Below, piece after piece: positions 1 to 8,875 of a stretch of DNA of 38,064 nt. Source of the DNA: Mycoemilia scoparia (taxonomy: Eukaryota > Kickxellomycota > Kickxellomycetes > Kickxellales > Kickxellaceae); NCBI GenBank assembly GCA_027575805.1, contig JANBPU010000125.1, forward strand, positions 8,152-46,215. Direction: 5' to 3'. Numbering within the stretch: the first letter of the stretch is position 1; every line of letters starts with the position of its first letter. The notes under the pieces are model-generated. The model was not told the origin of the DNA. It was given only the letters and a program-made list of their open reading frames with translations, and did no database searches. The translations under genes and the position numbers were made by a program.

Positions 1-100
1 AGATAATTAGCAAGAATATTCTATCAGATAATTAGCAAGAATATTCTATCAGATAATTAGCAAGAATATTCTATCAGATAATTAGCAAGAATATTCTATC
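1..100. repeat. Tandem repeat, 4 x 25 bp
   Basis: Four identical copies of a 25-bp unit starting AGATAATTAGC and ending TTCTATC run head to tail from the window edge, so the array may extend to the left. Each unit contains the 10-bp palindrome AGAATATTCT, and each unit junction forms TATC-AGATA. The array stops directly before the TATA-like box of the 5S rRNA gene. Confidence 0.95.
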
Positions 101-102
101 AG

Positions 103-110
103 GTATAAAT
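103..110 (+). promoter_or_regulatory. TATA-like box upstream of 5S rRNA
   Basis: TATAAAT-type sequence about 12-18 bp before the 5S start. Upstream TATA elements are known for Pol III genes in some fungi (for example fission yeast). The spacing here is short, so its role is inferred. Confidence 0.35.
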
Positions 111-120
111 TTTCTGCTCG

Positions 121-238
121 AGTTGCGGCCATTTACACGAGATCACACCGATACCCGTCTGATCATCGTAGTTAAGCTCGTGATGGCCCGGTTAGTAGTG
201 CAGTGGGGGACCATGCGCGAATACCGGGTGCAGCAACT
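121..238 (+). rRNA. 5S ribosomal RNA
   Basis: This is a 118-nt 5S rRNA gene, a component of the large ribosomal subunit transcribed by RNA polymerase III. The 5' end (AGTTGC) pairs with the 3' end (GCAACT) to form helix I. The conserved internal part is readable: CCCGTCTGATC, then GTTAAGC, the GGTTAGTA segment with GGGGGACC, and GCGAATACC near the 3' end. It is a lone copy with no rDNA genes beside it, as in fungi with dispersed 5S genes. A run of nine T follows at once, as expected for Pol III termination. Any protein ORF read through this stretch is spurious. Confidence 0.95.
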
Positions 239-254
239 TTTTTTTTGCTTTTTT
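238..254 (+). terminator. Pol III T-tract terminator of 5S rRNA
   Basis: A run of nine T, then GC, then six T, at the 3' end of the 5S gene. Confidence 0.8.
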
Positions 255-409
255 GTAGCATTATTCTATATTTATCAATTGGTCTTATTGTGTTGTTTAT
301 ATCCCTTTTTCTTTTTTCAACTTTTACCATGTTTTAGGAACCCTTTCTTGATTTATAGTGTCAATTTAACCACATAAAAGTTTTTAAAAAAAATTCAATT
401 GGATGCAAT

Positions 410-616
410 TCATGTATTTATTTCAAAAAAACCCTTCACACGATCGAGCCCAGATTTCTCGGTCTTTGACTTTTTTAACTTTTGAGCACAAACAGGACAT
501 AAAGTATACCAATTCTCTTTATACGGCTTTTCGCACATTGTTGGGCCACATGGCTCTTTTTCGAAGTCCAGAAGTCTTCTGCATCTCTGGCACAACAAAT
601 AGAATTTCTTGCACAT
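410..616 (-). CDS. Possible small Cys-rich (zinc-ribbon-like) protein
   Basis: A 68-codon ORF starting at an ATG (614-616 on the minus strand), with an in-frame stop six codons upstream. It has six cysteines: CQRC near residue 9, CGPTMC near residue 23 and CPVC near residue 41, with basic flanks. Paired CxxC knuckles suggest metal binding. I do not recognise a family, and no signal peptide or transmembrane segment is evident. It could be a real small gene, the last exon of a longer one, or chance. No codon or homology test was possible. Confidence 0.33.
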   Translation of the reverse strand: MCKKFYLLCQRCRRLLDFEKEPCGPTMCEKPYKENWYTLCPVCAQKLKKSKTEKSGLDRVKGFFEINT

Positions 617-1159
617 TTTTGGGTGGATTTGGTTCTACTTTTAATAATGGTAGATGTAGCAGCGAAATCAATATTAGGATAGTTCAAAAGTTTTGAAAGA
701 ATAACTGAAAGATAATTCCAATTTTGGATGTAATTTGAGGATGTGCTTTATTTATTTATTCTTTTTTTCGCTTCTGGATAGTGTCATTTAACAATATTTT
801 GAGCCCCAAAGATGTTAAGGAAAAGAACTTTATGATATATTGTAAAAAAGTGTAGTAAATGATATATTTTTGGGTAATTTGTTTGACATCAATTGTCTCT
901 CTGATTTTTATTCAATATATACCTACAACGTCTTCATTTGGTATTCATTATAGTCGCACAAACCAGATGATGAGATATTACATGTATTAAAACAAATGCT
1001 GGAGTCAAATAGAATTTACTGTTGTATCTCAAAGTGTCTTGCTGCCGTAAAGTAACTAATGAGAAACAAATATTATTTATTTATTAGTTTGATGATTATC
1101 GGTGAATCAGTGGTATAATAACCATTTTGATTTTACTCTTGATCGAACATGAAATCTCA

Positions 1160-1285
1160 GTAATAATTTTTGAAGGGCTAAATGTATACTGTGTGTGGAA
1201 ATGTATTTATCAATGATAATATAGGCTGGCCAACATGCATGGTAAAACAGACCTACTAGTAAAAATTAGCCCTCCAAAAATAATG
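1160..1285. mobile_element. MITE-like element, subtype B (copy 1)
   Basis: About 126 bp with imperfect terminal inverted repeats: the left end reads TAATAATTTTTGAAGGGCTAA and the right end is its near reverse complement, TTAGCCCTCCAAAAATAAT. The interior has the subtype-B signature ATATAGGCTGGCCAA, then CTACTAGTAAAAATTAG. It has no coding capacity. A second copy with the same interior lies at 5464-5585 and a partial one near 11330-11401. Confidence 0.7.
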
Positions 1286-1578
1286 ATTCATATCTCTGCT
1301 ATAAAATAGATAAAACCTCCAAATATCAAAAAGTAATCTGTTTATAACAACAGGTATAAAGAACACTGAGAAATGCATAAAATTAATTATATAAAAGCCT
1401 TTGAATAAAAAGTTATAAAAGCCCATCCAAGAAACGCTAGCTTTTATTTTTATACATTCGCACAGTGAATTACCCAAGTTTTCATTTAATGCTAACTCTA
1501 TCAAATTGCAATTATAAAACTTGATTCTATAAAAGCTTTGTTAAACATTTCACCTTAATGTGCCACAATTTCTACTGG

Positions 1579-1686
1579 ATATGGGCAATAATTTTTGAAG
1601 GGTGAATATTTATAGGGGGAATCACAGCCAAATGAATGTCCAGTTTTACTAGTAAACTTTCACCCTTCAAAAATTATTGCCCATAT
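1579..1686. mobile_element. MITE-like element, subtype A (copy 1)
   Basis: A 108-bp element with perfect 28-bp terminal inverted repeats (1579-1606 and 1659-1686), beginning ATATGGGCAATAATTTTTGA. The interior carries AATCACAGCCAAATGAATG and TTTTACTAGTAAA. It is too small to encode a transposase. The same family recurs at 5360, 10968, 11284 and 18932. No certain target-site duplication could be assigned. Confidence 0.85.
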
Positions 1687-2178
1687 AAGCACAACAATAT
1701 GTGCTTGACTTCTATTAGCGCCCCATTTGCTATCATAAAAAGGCAGTGCGACTCTGAATGCGCCAAACCTTGTTTAATAAACAAGAAAAGTTATGATTGT
1801 TATTTAAGCCACCACAAAATCAGGAGTTACGATTTTCGTCATTGCTTTTATGGCAAGGAATAATGGGGATTTGCATGTCACTCAACTACAGGCATAATTG
1901 GGGAAAGATATCTGATTGCATGGACACAATGTTATATACCTGCAAAATGGTGTTGCTTAACGACTTTAGAAATGATCGTGGCGAGTATGTCAATCCTGTG
2001 TCCACGAAAATGCAGTCTAGGTTACCCCAAATCCATCATCATTTATGCAAAGGCCGTGGAAGTAGAACTGAAAGGATACTAGGCTGTTGCTGCTACCACA
2101 ACAGACACGCCTGTAGGTCTGACCTATTTAAAGTGGCGACTTTTCCTGTAGTCAAATTCGCATCTGCGTTCCTAGTAG

Positions 2179-2185
2179 TATAAAA
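2179..2185 (+). promoter_or_regulatory. TATA box of receptor gene
   Basis: TATAAAA about 100 bp before the chosen ATG at 2287. A start site 25-35 bp downstream would give a leader of roughly 75 nt that includes an out-of-frame ATG at 2222. Confidence 0.45.
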
Positions 2186-2286
2186 CCCTTGTAATTTAAA
2201 CTTTCCCCTTATTGCGCACGCATGTGTGCGTACATATTTCCCAGTCAATTGACCATTGCTTCGTGGATAGAAAATCACAACACAGG

Positions 2287-3501
2287 ATGTCAACAACAGT
2301 ATTCAATGGGCATGACTTTTCAACTAGTACAAGCTATGTCAGCAATATAAGCACAGGCGCTAAATCATGGTTTTACACGGACACGCTCACAGACCAAAGC
2401 CTGTTAAACATAGTAGTAACCATGCTTGGCAGCGAAACCATGTACGGAAGATATGAAATATTTTTGCAGGTAACCCAAATACTTTCGCTAGTCCTATCGG
2501 CCACAACACTGATGACTGTCATTTGTATTGCATTCATTCGGCCGGATATCGCCAAAAAACCATCGATACGCTTGTCAGGATGGATGGCGCTCACAGATAT
2601 TATCTTTTCTCTAATTCTATTCCTGATGCTTCAGTACCAATTCATGACTTCGCGTAAAGCAATCGATCTGGGTATTTTGGACTGGCTAAGGTGGGGAATG
2701 TCCATGACTTTTGTCCTTCTAAACACCTGCATTGCGATTCAGCTCCACCTAACCGTCCTGGCAAACAAACCTCGGCTTGCCAGAAAACTCAACTATGGCT
2801 ATGAAGCAGTATCAATTCTTGTCGGAATGGGCTTACCCGCCATACTATTCAAGCTTCGGATGCTGCCGGTTTGGAATCCGAAACTCATCAGATTCATGAT
2901 TTACACAGAAGTCTCTAAATCAAACATAAAATACCTTTTATGTGACTTTCTCTGGGAATTCATCGCAATGTTTTACTGTCTGGTTGTCATTGTTCTGGTA
3001 CTGTACAAGATTTTTGTGGTATCTAGGGATGTTGTATCGGTCCAAACATATCATCCAGACCATATTGAGCCATTAACATCCTCCTCGTCTTCTAACATCA
3101 ATACCCAATCTGCCAGCCCCTCATGTCTAGAAGACCAAACACGTATGGGTTTTATAGGAGAGGGGAGAGGCGAAGAATGCACAGCATTATCGCCTACTCT
3201 TGTAAACTCAAAATCCGGAGATAGCAACAATAACAGCCAGTCTACAACACTGACTGTCGATAGGCAAAATAATCTACGTAAAGCAACGCTCAGAATATTA
3301 CTATACCCTTTGGTTCTCCTTATCATTAGAGTTCCATATACGTTATCAGTGTTTATAGCACCTAACCCAATACCCGCGCTATATCTGACATACACATTAT
3401 GTAGCATCCAGGGAACCGTAAACTTTATAGTGTTCTTGATCAATCCCAGTTTGTCAGAGCTCTGGCCATTGATATTAACAAAGCTACGTCAAAATTATTA
3501 A
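2287..3501 (+). CDS. Seven-transmembrane receptor (fungal GPCR-like)
   Basis: An intronless 404-aa protein starting at the first in-frame ATG; upstream in-frame codons offer only TTG. Seven hydrophobic segments are visible at about residues 57-84, 96-118, 135-158, 171-190, 214-243, 334-357 and 364-387. The N-terminus is about 55 residues, Ser/Thr-rich, with an N-glycosylation sequon (NIS at 20-22). The third intracellular loop (about 244-333) is long and polar with Ser and Asn runs. Helix 6 has a YP-containing core (LLYPLVLLI) and helix 7 ends NFIVFLINP, resembling the helix-7 Asn-Pro motif of GPCRs and the Git3/cAMP-receptor-like fungal group. The C-tail is very short. A plasma-membrane receptor coupled to a heterotrimeric G protein is inferred; the ligand is unknown. 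Confidence is high for the gene and moderate for the family. Confidence 0.8.
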   Translation: MSTTVFNGHDFSTSTSYVSNISTGAKSWFYTDTLTDQSLLNIVVTMLGSETMYGRYEIFLQVTQILSLVLSATTLMTVICIAFIRPDIAKKPSIRLSGWMALTDIIFSLILFLMLQYQFMTSRKAIDLGILDWLRWGMSMTFVLLNTCIAIQLHLTVLANKPRLARKLNYGYEAVSILVGMGLPAILFKLRMLPVWNPKLIRFMIYTEVSKSNIKYLLCDFLWEFIAMFYCLVVIVLVLYKIFVVSRDVVSVQTYHPDHIEPLTSSSSSNINTQSASPSCLEDQTRMGFIGEGRGEECTALSPTLVNSKSGDSNNNSQSTTLTVDRQNNLRKATLRILLYPLVLLIIRVPYTLSVFIAPNPIPALYLTYTLCSIQGTVNFIVFLINPSLSELWPLILTKLRQNY

Positions 3502-3838
3502 CCAATATCTAGCTACTAATGTGTTGTAAACTCGCTAGCGATCAAGTGTATGATATGTAGAAATAGGTTCTCATCAGACTTTGGTTCAATCACCAACCGA
3601 TTTTCTATGCAGTTCCTGGGACCCATTTTACCTCAGGTCTTGTGAAATCTGGCCATTTTGTATTTTTTTTTCTTTCTTTCTTTCTGTAACTTTTAATGGT
3701 TTATTATAATATTGCTGTACTCTTTGATACTTGTACAATGTTTAGCAAAGTATACCCTTGGCTGTATTGACTCATGACAATTTTATTTATTTGCCGCAAA
3801 CACCAGAGACCAATAACTTTTACGGTATAATATTATTA

Positions 3839-3900
<62 letters not shown>

Positions 3901-4217
3901 GTTTTAATGTAAACAATTAAATCTGGAATTTTCCAACATGTTTGGACAAGTACAGAATTATCACTGGGTTGTCCCATAACCATGATTAACAGAATAATGA
4001 CGTTTTAACTTTATTGAACAAAAATCAGATAAACACATAAAATATTGATAAATTATTAGTACTTTTGACAAAGTGACTATCAACATATATATATACCAGC
4101 TTCATTCATATCTGCATACCATATAGACATAGACACAGACAGACACCTATTTTTTTATTATCCAGTTACAATTCTATACCTGAATTATTATATAATCTTC
4201 TGCCAATATTATCAAAA
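3502..4217. other. Intergenic region between receptor and VanZ-like gene
   Basis: No gene seen. It contains a short dispersed-repeat match (about 3575-3656), a T/C-rich tract near 3662-3686 and a (CTA)n microsatellite. A TATATATATA stretch near 4086-4095 could serve as the core promoter of the next gene. The interval from 4001 to its ATG has no ATG on the plus strand. Confidence 0.5.
3839..3899. repeat. (CTA)n microsatellite
   Basis: About 20 uninterrupted CTA units. Frames read through it give poly-Ser or poly-Tyr artefacts. Confidence 0.98.
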
Positions 4218-5165
4218 ATGGCCAATTACGTGTCCTCGTCAAGTACAACCTCATTACCAAGATGGCTACAGCCAACATATATAACTTCGATGCTGAGATC
4301 GCATTTTCGTATAAAGTGGGTGGTATTTTTCTGGGCATGGTCATTATTTTTATTAATATTGGGTTTAACGCGATGGGTCAAGTTGCCAATTGGCCATACC
4401 TCGACACATTTTCTCGGGTTCGGTGTTTTTGCGACGGCATTGTTTTGGTCGTTCCAAACTAGAGTTTCTAGAAAGTTTGTGTGGATGTCGGTTATATTGG
4501 TTGTTGGTGGAGCATGTGTTTTAAGTGAATTTGTTAAGGCTATTTTGACGGTAAGTTTTAGTAGTAGTAGTAGTAGTAGTAGTAGTAATAATAGTATTGA
4601 TTTTCTGTCTGGCAAAGTACGAGATAGTTCCTTGTAATCTTGATACTTAAATTCCCTCATTCATTATAACTATTCTTTAGACAAAAGGATTCGCATTATC
4701 ATATATCTTGGTAGGTTATATATATATATATATACATATATATACTATATTATATAAACAACCTGATTAATATCAACAAACTTGAATATATAGGCAAATG
4801 TCTTGGGATCGGCGTTCTTTCTATTCCCATCTTGGATGTTTGACAAATGGGTAGTTCAACCCCGATTTGCTAGAGAGTATGGCATTATCAGTGATGCCCG
4901 ATACTGGTCACTGGGATCCGATATTCCCAACCCCTTTGACATTGATGGCAATCAGAGCAATAACGATGGTACTCGCGGCCAATATGCCAACGTTCCTCTT
5001 CATGCCCTGGAAGAATTTGATCTTGAGTTAAATGATATCATAATGGGAGAATCTGATGAAGATGGCGATGTGGATTTAAATAATATCGACTATCAGTCCT
5101 CAAACGATAGCATCGACACCCCTGACCACCAACAGCAGCAACGGCCAAAAAACCCGCCACTATAA
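4218..5165 (+). CDS. VanZ-like family membrane protein (3 exons)
   Basis: Exons at 4218-4550, 4681-4710 and 4794-5165 give 244 aa. Introns are GTAAGT...TTCTTTAG (130 nt) and GTAGGT...ATATATAG (83 nt), both phase 0. Four hydrophobic segments lie at about residues 33-50, 63-78, 88-107 and 122-140. The VanZ-like hallmarks are a His in helix 2 (THFLGFG), an acidic residue in helix 3 (SEFVKA) and ANVLGS at the start of helix 4, which forms only when the 30-nt middle exon is spliced in. The C-terminal 90 residues are acidic and disordered, ending in a Gln/Pro tail. Fungal VanZ-like proteins are poorly characterised membrane proteins. The start ATG has A at -3 and is the first after a 217-nt ATG-free stretch. 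The function is unknown. Confidence 0.82.
4559..4595. repeat. (AGT)n microsatellite in intron 1
   Basis: About nine AGT units followed by AAT variants, inside intron 1 of the VanZ-like gene. Intron 2 carries a (TA)n run near 4720-4745. Both repeats are removed by splicing. Confidence 0.9.
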
Positions 5166-5359
5166 TAGTTATCATAACAGAATCTGTCTGATATAGATTG
5201 TCTCCAACTTTCTCTATTTATTGTATTTCTTTTATATTCTTGACTGTCTTGATTAAATATCAACTGGCCCTGTTTTGTTCTATCTATGCATGTCCCAAAA
5301 CAGTGATATGCAGCCCAAATACTCCTTTTAAACCTTGTTTATCTTCTATTTGACAACAA

Positions 5360-5464
5360 ATATGGATCATGATTTTTGAGGGGTGTCTTTTGGTGGTCAG
5401 CGATTATAAGGGGCAATCGCAGCTGATTATCAAGTAGTCACCGTTCAAAAACAACTACCCATAT
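5360..5464. mobile_element. MITE-like element, subtype A (copy 2)
   Basis: Diverged subtype-A copy. The left end ATATGGATCATGATTTTTGA is inverted at the right end (...CAACTACCCATAT). The interior TTGGTGGTCAGCGATTATAAG and GGGCAATCGCAGCTGATTAT aligns with the reverse complement of the copy at 18932-19051. It abuts a subtype-B element at the shared ATAT. Confidence 0.65.
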
Positions 5465-5585
5465 GGGCGATAGTTTCTGAAGGGCTAAATTGATACTATC
5501 AATGGTAATATAAGCTGGCCAATAATATGCAGATTGAAACTGGCCCACTAGTAAAAATTAGTAGCCCTTTAAAAATAACCACTCG
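5464..5585. mobile_element. MITE-like element, subtype B (copy 2)
   Basis: The left end GGGCGATAGTTTCTGAAGGG and the right end AGCCCTTTAAAAATAACCACT are imperfect inverted repeats. The interior AATATAAGCTGGCCAATAAT and CCACTAGTAAAAATTAG matches the copy at 1160-1285. Confidence 0.65.
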
Positions 5586-6273
5586 GATAATGACTCTAAC
5601 TGTATAGCAAGAACCAAGGTTGTGTTTAATTCTTTTTTAGTTAATTGCTGGCTCACAGCATGAACATCAAAATCCGAAATAAATGCTGCAAGCTTGACGT
5701 ATAACAAATAATGGATAGTAGTATGAAACGTAAAATAGTAGGTAGGTTGTAATAAAATAGAAATTCAAGTAATTATAAAAGCTTTAGTTTCCCAATAGAC
5801 TCAACAACAGAGATGACACGTGTGTATATTTCAACACACACGATTAATCTTTATATTAGAGTCAAGTCAGTCAAGAAATCCATGGTTATATAAAAGTGGG
5901 GCGAGCAGTAGCTGGGCGTGGAACACATACACTTATTATTGAAAAGGGGCGGGTGAAAGAGATAGAGAGGGGAAATAAAGAAGGAAAGATAATGGTTAAA
6001 TATGAATCTGGTGCATATATGTCTGTGTATCGTCGTTATGTATGCTGGTAGTCAATTAAGCGGTGGAATGTAAATAATTATCCAAGGTGTTGTGTTAGTA
6101 AAGCCGTGGTGTAACAACAATACTACACCTCTGACCAAGATGTTGGTTGTTTTGAAGGCAACCTGTAATGAAATAACGCCCTTATATTCTATTTAGGACT
6201 GGCTGTTGAATGATAAATCGATTTTGTATCCCACCACGTATGCCACCGTCGTTAACACTGCTGTTTGTCCAAC
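5586..6273. other. Intergenic region, 3' flank of the septin
   Basis: No gene seen. It probably holds the 3' ends of the convergent VanZ-like and septin genes. A short hairpin (GGTGTA...TACACC) lies near 6106-6130. Confidence 0.45.
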
Positions 6274-7720
6274 TTAAAAGATGCCTCGCTTCTTCTTGGT
6301 GTCCTTTACTGGGAACAAGCGGGCCTGCGCTTCGATTCTTCTCTTCTTTTCCTCAAGCTCCCGACGCTGCTTCTCAAGGACCAACTTCATTTCCTTGTGG
6401 CGAGCATGGAGCTCCTCCTCGCTCTGCTTAAGCTTGGCCTCCTTCTCCTGTACCTTTTGCTGGAATACTGCGTTCATCTCAGCCTCCATCTTTTGCATCT
6501 TGGCCTCATGAAGACGTCTCTCCTCTTCCTGATGAACAACTGGGTTGTACTCACGGAAGACAGTGTTGTCCTGGACGTGTCCCATTGATTGCAATTTCTC
6601 GGTACGGTGGTTCTCGTAGAGTTTGATATCGGTGGTGTCTTTGAGCTCCTCCATGTGGGTGCGGATAAGCATCTGTCTGAGCTTGACAAAGTCGTTGTGT
6701 TCTTCATTTTCAACCTCAACAACACCCCATGGGTATTCACGGCCACGAACCAAACGGCCATCTGTTGTCTGGACCTTTTTGTCTGAACCAATAATGGCGA
6801 ATGGGATTTTGCTCAAGATTTCCTTGTTTTCAGCAACTGTCTCAGGGTCATCAAATTCATCAGATGTAGGTTTGAAAATTTGGATTCCGTGGTAGTTAAT
6901 GTCAGCCATGATTCTTGACTTGAAGGCAGCGAGCTCATCAAAAGTGAGAGTATCAGCCTTGGAGATGACTGGAATAAGGTTGACCTTGGTGTGGAGCTTC
7001 TTCATGAACTCAATGTCAATAGCACGAAGGGAATGACCGGTGGGCTTGATAAAGTAAATGAGGGCATGAATGCGGTTGTCGCTGATCTTGTTGCGGTTGA
7101 CACGGTTCTCTTGAGCCAAGTAGGCATCAAAGCGGCTCTCAATGTTTTCAAGGATTGGCTGCCAGCTGTCCTCGTTGTTGATGAAATCGCAATAGCCAGG
7201 AGCATCGACAACATTAAGTCTAAGTTTAACGCCGTTTTCTTGGATGTCAGCGCTCATTGAGCGGATATCAACAGCTTTTCTGGGCTCAGCAGTGGTTTCT
7301 TCTTCTGGCTTGAAAACCTGGTGGTCAAACAAAGTGTTAATCAAGGTTGACTTACCAAGGCCAGACTCACCTATGTCACAAAACAGTAAAAACACATTTG
7401 TTGATATATTTTCCATACCCAATATCTCGGAGTACATTCACTAGCTATGATGACTTGTACTTACCAACAACCATCAGTGTAAAGTTGAAACCGCGCTTAA
7501 TGGATCTCCTGTGGACCTGGTTAGGGAAGTTGGCAAAACCAACGTAACCTTGCATTTTTCTCTTTAAAGAGCCATTAGTGGATGTGGAGGGCTATGAAAA
7601 ACAAACACGGGTTGTTAGCTTTTTGATCGTGACAGTGTTTGCAACATGTTCTTAAAGTTGGTGGGTATAGAGATGAGGGGGTGATGAGCAGATGCTTACC
7701 TTCATTGCTGTCTCGGTCAT
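6274..7720 (-). CDS. CDC3: Septin, Cdc3/AspB group (3 exons)
   Basis: Exons on the minus strand at 7720-7700, 7591-7465 and 7370-6274 give 414 aa. The introns (7592-7699 and 7371-7464) have GTAAGC...CATAG and GTAAGT...CATAG borders. The first exon encodes only MTETAMK. GTPase motifs are visible: G1 GESGLGKST at 50-58 (split by intron 2 at its first Gly), G3 DAPG near 105 and G4 SKAD near 186, followed by the septin unique element. A basic stretch HRRSIKRGF precedes the G domain. A charged coiled coil runs from about 330 to 405. The N-terminal [14 protein letters not shown] block is typical of the Cdc3/AspB group. The protein should polymerise with other septins into filaments at septa, bud or branch necks and membranes. 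The symbol is given at group level. Initiating at the in-frame ATG at 7555 in exon 2 would drop 19 residues. Confidence 0.93.
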
Positions 7721-8032
7721 TGTTGAAATTCAAGTATTGTTTCCAAGAAAATGGTAGTGCCGTGTTGTTATAGTTGTTGTCAGTAGTCGACACAGAGTTG
7801 TTGATAGTAGATATTATAGACACAGGGAGAGAGAGAGAGAGTTAGTAAGGTGTAGCTTCGTTAAAGTAACGTTAAAGGGTAGATAAAAGTTATTATAATA
7901 GTAATAGTAATAATAACAACAACAACAATAGTAAAGTGATAAAGTCGTGAGTCCTGATGGATTGCAAAGGGAAAAGGAAAACAGGAAGATGAGTCCAAGG
8001 GTGTGAGTACAGTGTGTTGTTCCTAAACTTAG
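7721..8032 (-). promoter_or_regulatory. Septin upstream leader/promoter region
   Basis: For 312 bp upstream of the septin ATG the coding strand has no ATG, consistent with a 5' leader. It holds a GA run near 7826-7841 and imperfect trinucleotide repeats near 7895-7930. No clear TATA box was identified. Confidence 0.4.
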
Positions 8033-8838
8033 CATATTGTTGAGGTAACGTTCAAGCCAATAATCGTCCACATGCAGAAAGGCAGACACAGAAAATGGCA
8101 GCGAAAACAACCAAATATTAGCCAAAACTTTTCCAGTGGTTGGTAGCGCGTGTTTTTCTTCACAACGACTGAAGTAGAGCGTACTATCAGGAATGTATGT
8201 CAAACGCTTTGGTGTATCTACTATATGTTGTCCAGTTGGTAGTTAACCTTGATCCTCTGGCGGTTTACTTTGAAAAGACACGCGCATATATACAGCGTTA
8301 GTCCATACTCCTTCAACATCTTGCCAACGCTTGAGATGGCCGGTATAAGCAAGCAAAACCGTTGGGCTCACAGCACAAAGTATGTAGTATGTGCTGTTGT
8401 GGATAAGCCGCACACAGACATACCACATGAAAAATGTTTAGGCTATCAAGAGCATTCTTTGGCCAACCAATAGTGGGGACAACCAAACCAGTCGTACTCG
8501 ATGATAATAATAATCAACAAATCGAAAATGCAAGCTCAGAGCAGTATTGTGGCAGTGGAGAGTGAGGAATGAAGGATATCATACAAAGCGAAGTGAAGTC
8601 TACTGTACTGGTAGGCGAACACAAGCAGAGCGAGTGAGGAACCCAGTGTGCAACCACACATTCACTTTCATAAATGAAAAACAAACGGTTTTGATGCTGA
8701 TTGGCCAGGTTGGTCGGCCAGGCTTAGCGGTTCGTTAGAGCTGAAATGGTACATTTTGGTGACGACGAGGACAACATCAGAAAAATGTTGAGGGCTTGGA
8801 AAAACGTAAACACTCAAAGTGTGCAGAATCTGTGAGAT

Positions 8839-8875
8839 AGTGTGGCAACAGCAACAGCAACAGCAACAGCAGCAT
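8839..8875. repeat. (CAGCAA)n short tandem repeat
   Basis: Alternating CAGCAA/CAACAG hexamers, about five units. No surrounding reading frame supports a poly-Gln protein. Confidence 0.75.

Larger units (their letters stand above)
697..2178. other. AT-rich intergenic region
   Basis: No ORF here resembles a known family. It holds two MITE-like inverted-repeat elements (listed separately) and, at its right end, the promoter of the receptor gene. Confidence 0.6.

Noticed and set aside
1..100. CRISPR-like array
   Set aside because: The 25-bp units are directly adjacent with no spacers, in a eukaryotic context.
123..377. 84-codon ORF over the 5S gene
   Set aside because: It reads through the 5S rRNA and its T-tract terminator and is a translation artefact.
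3783..3983. Poly-Ser ORF
   Set aside because: It arises only from the (CTA)n microsatellite read on the minus strand.
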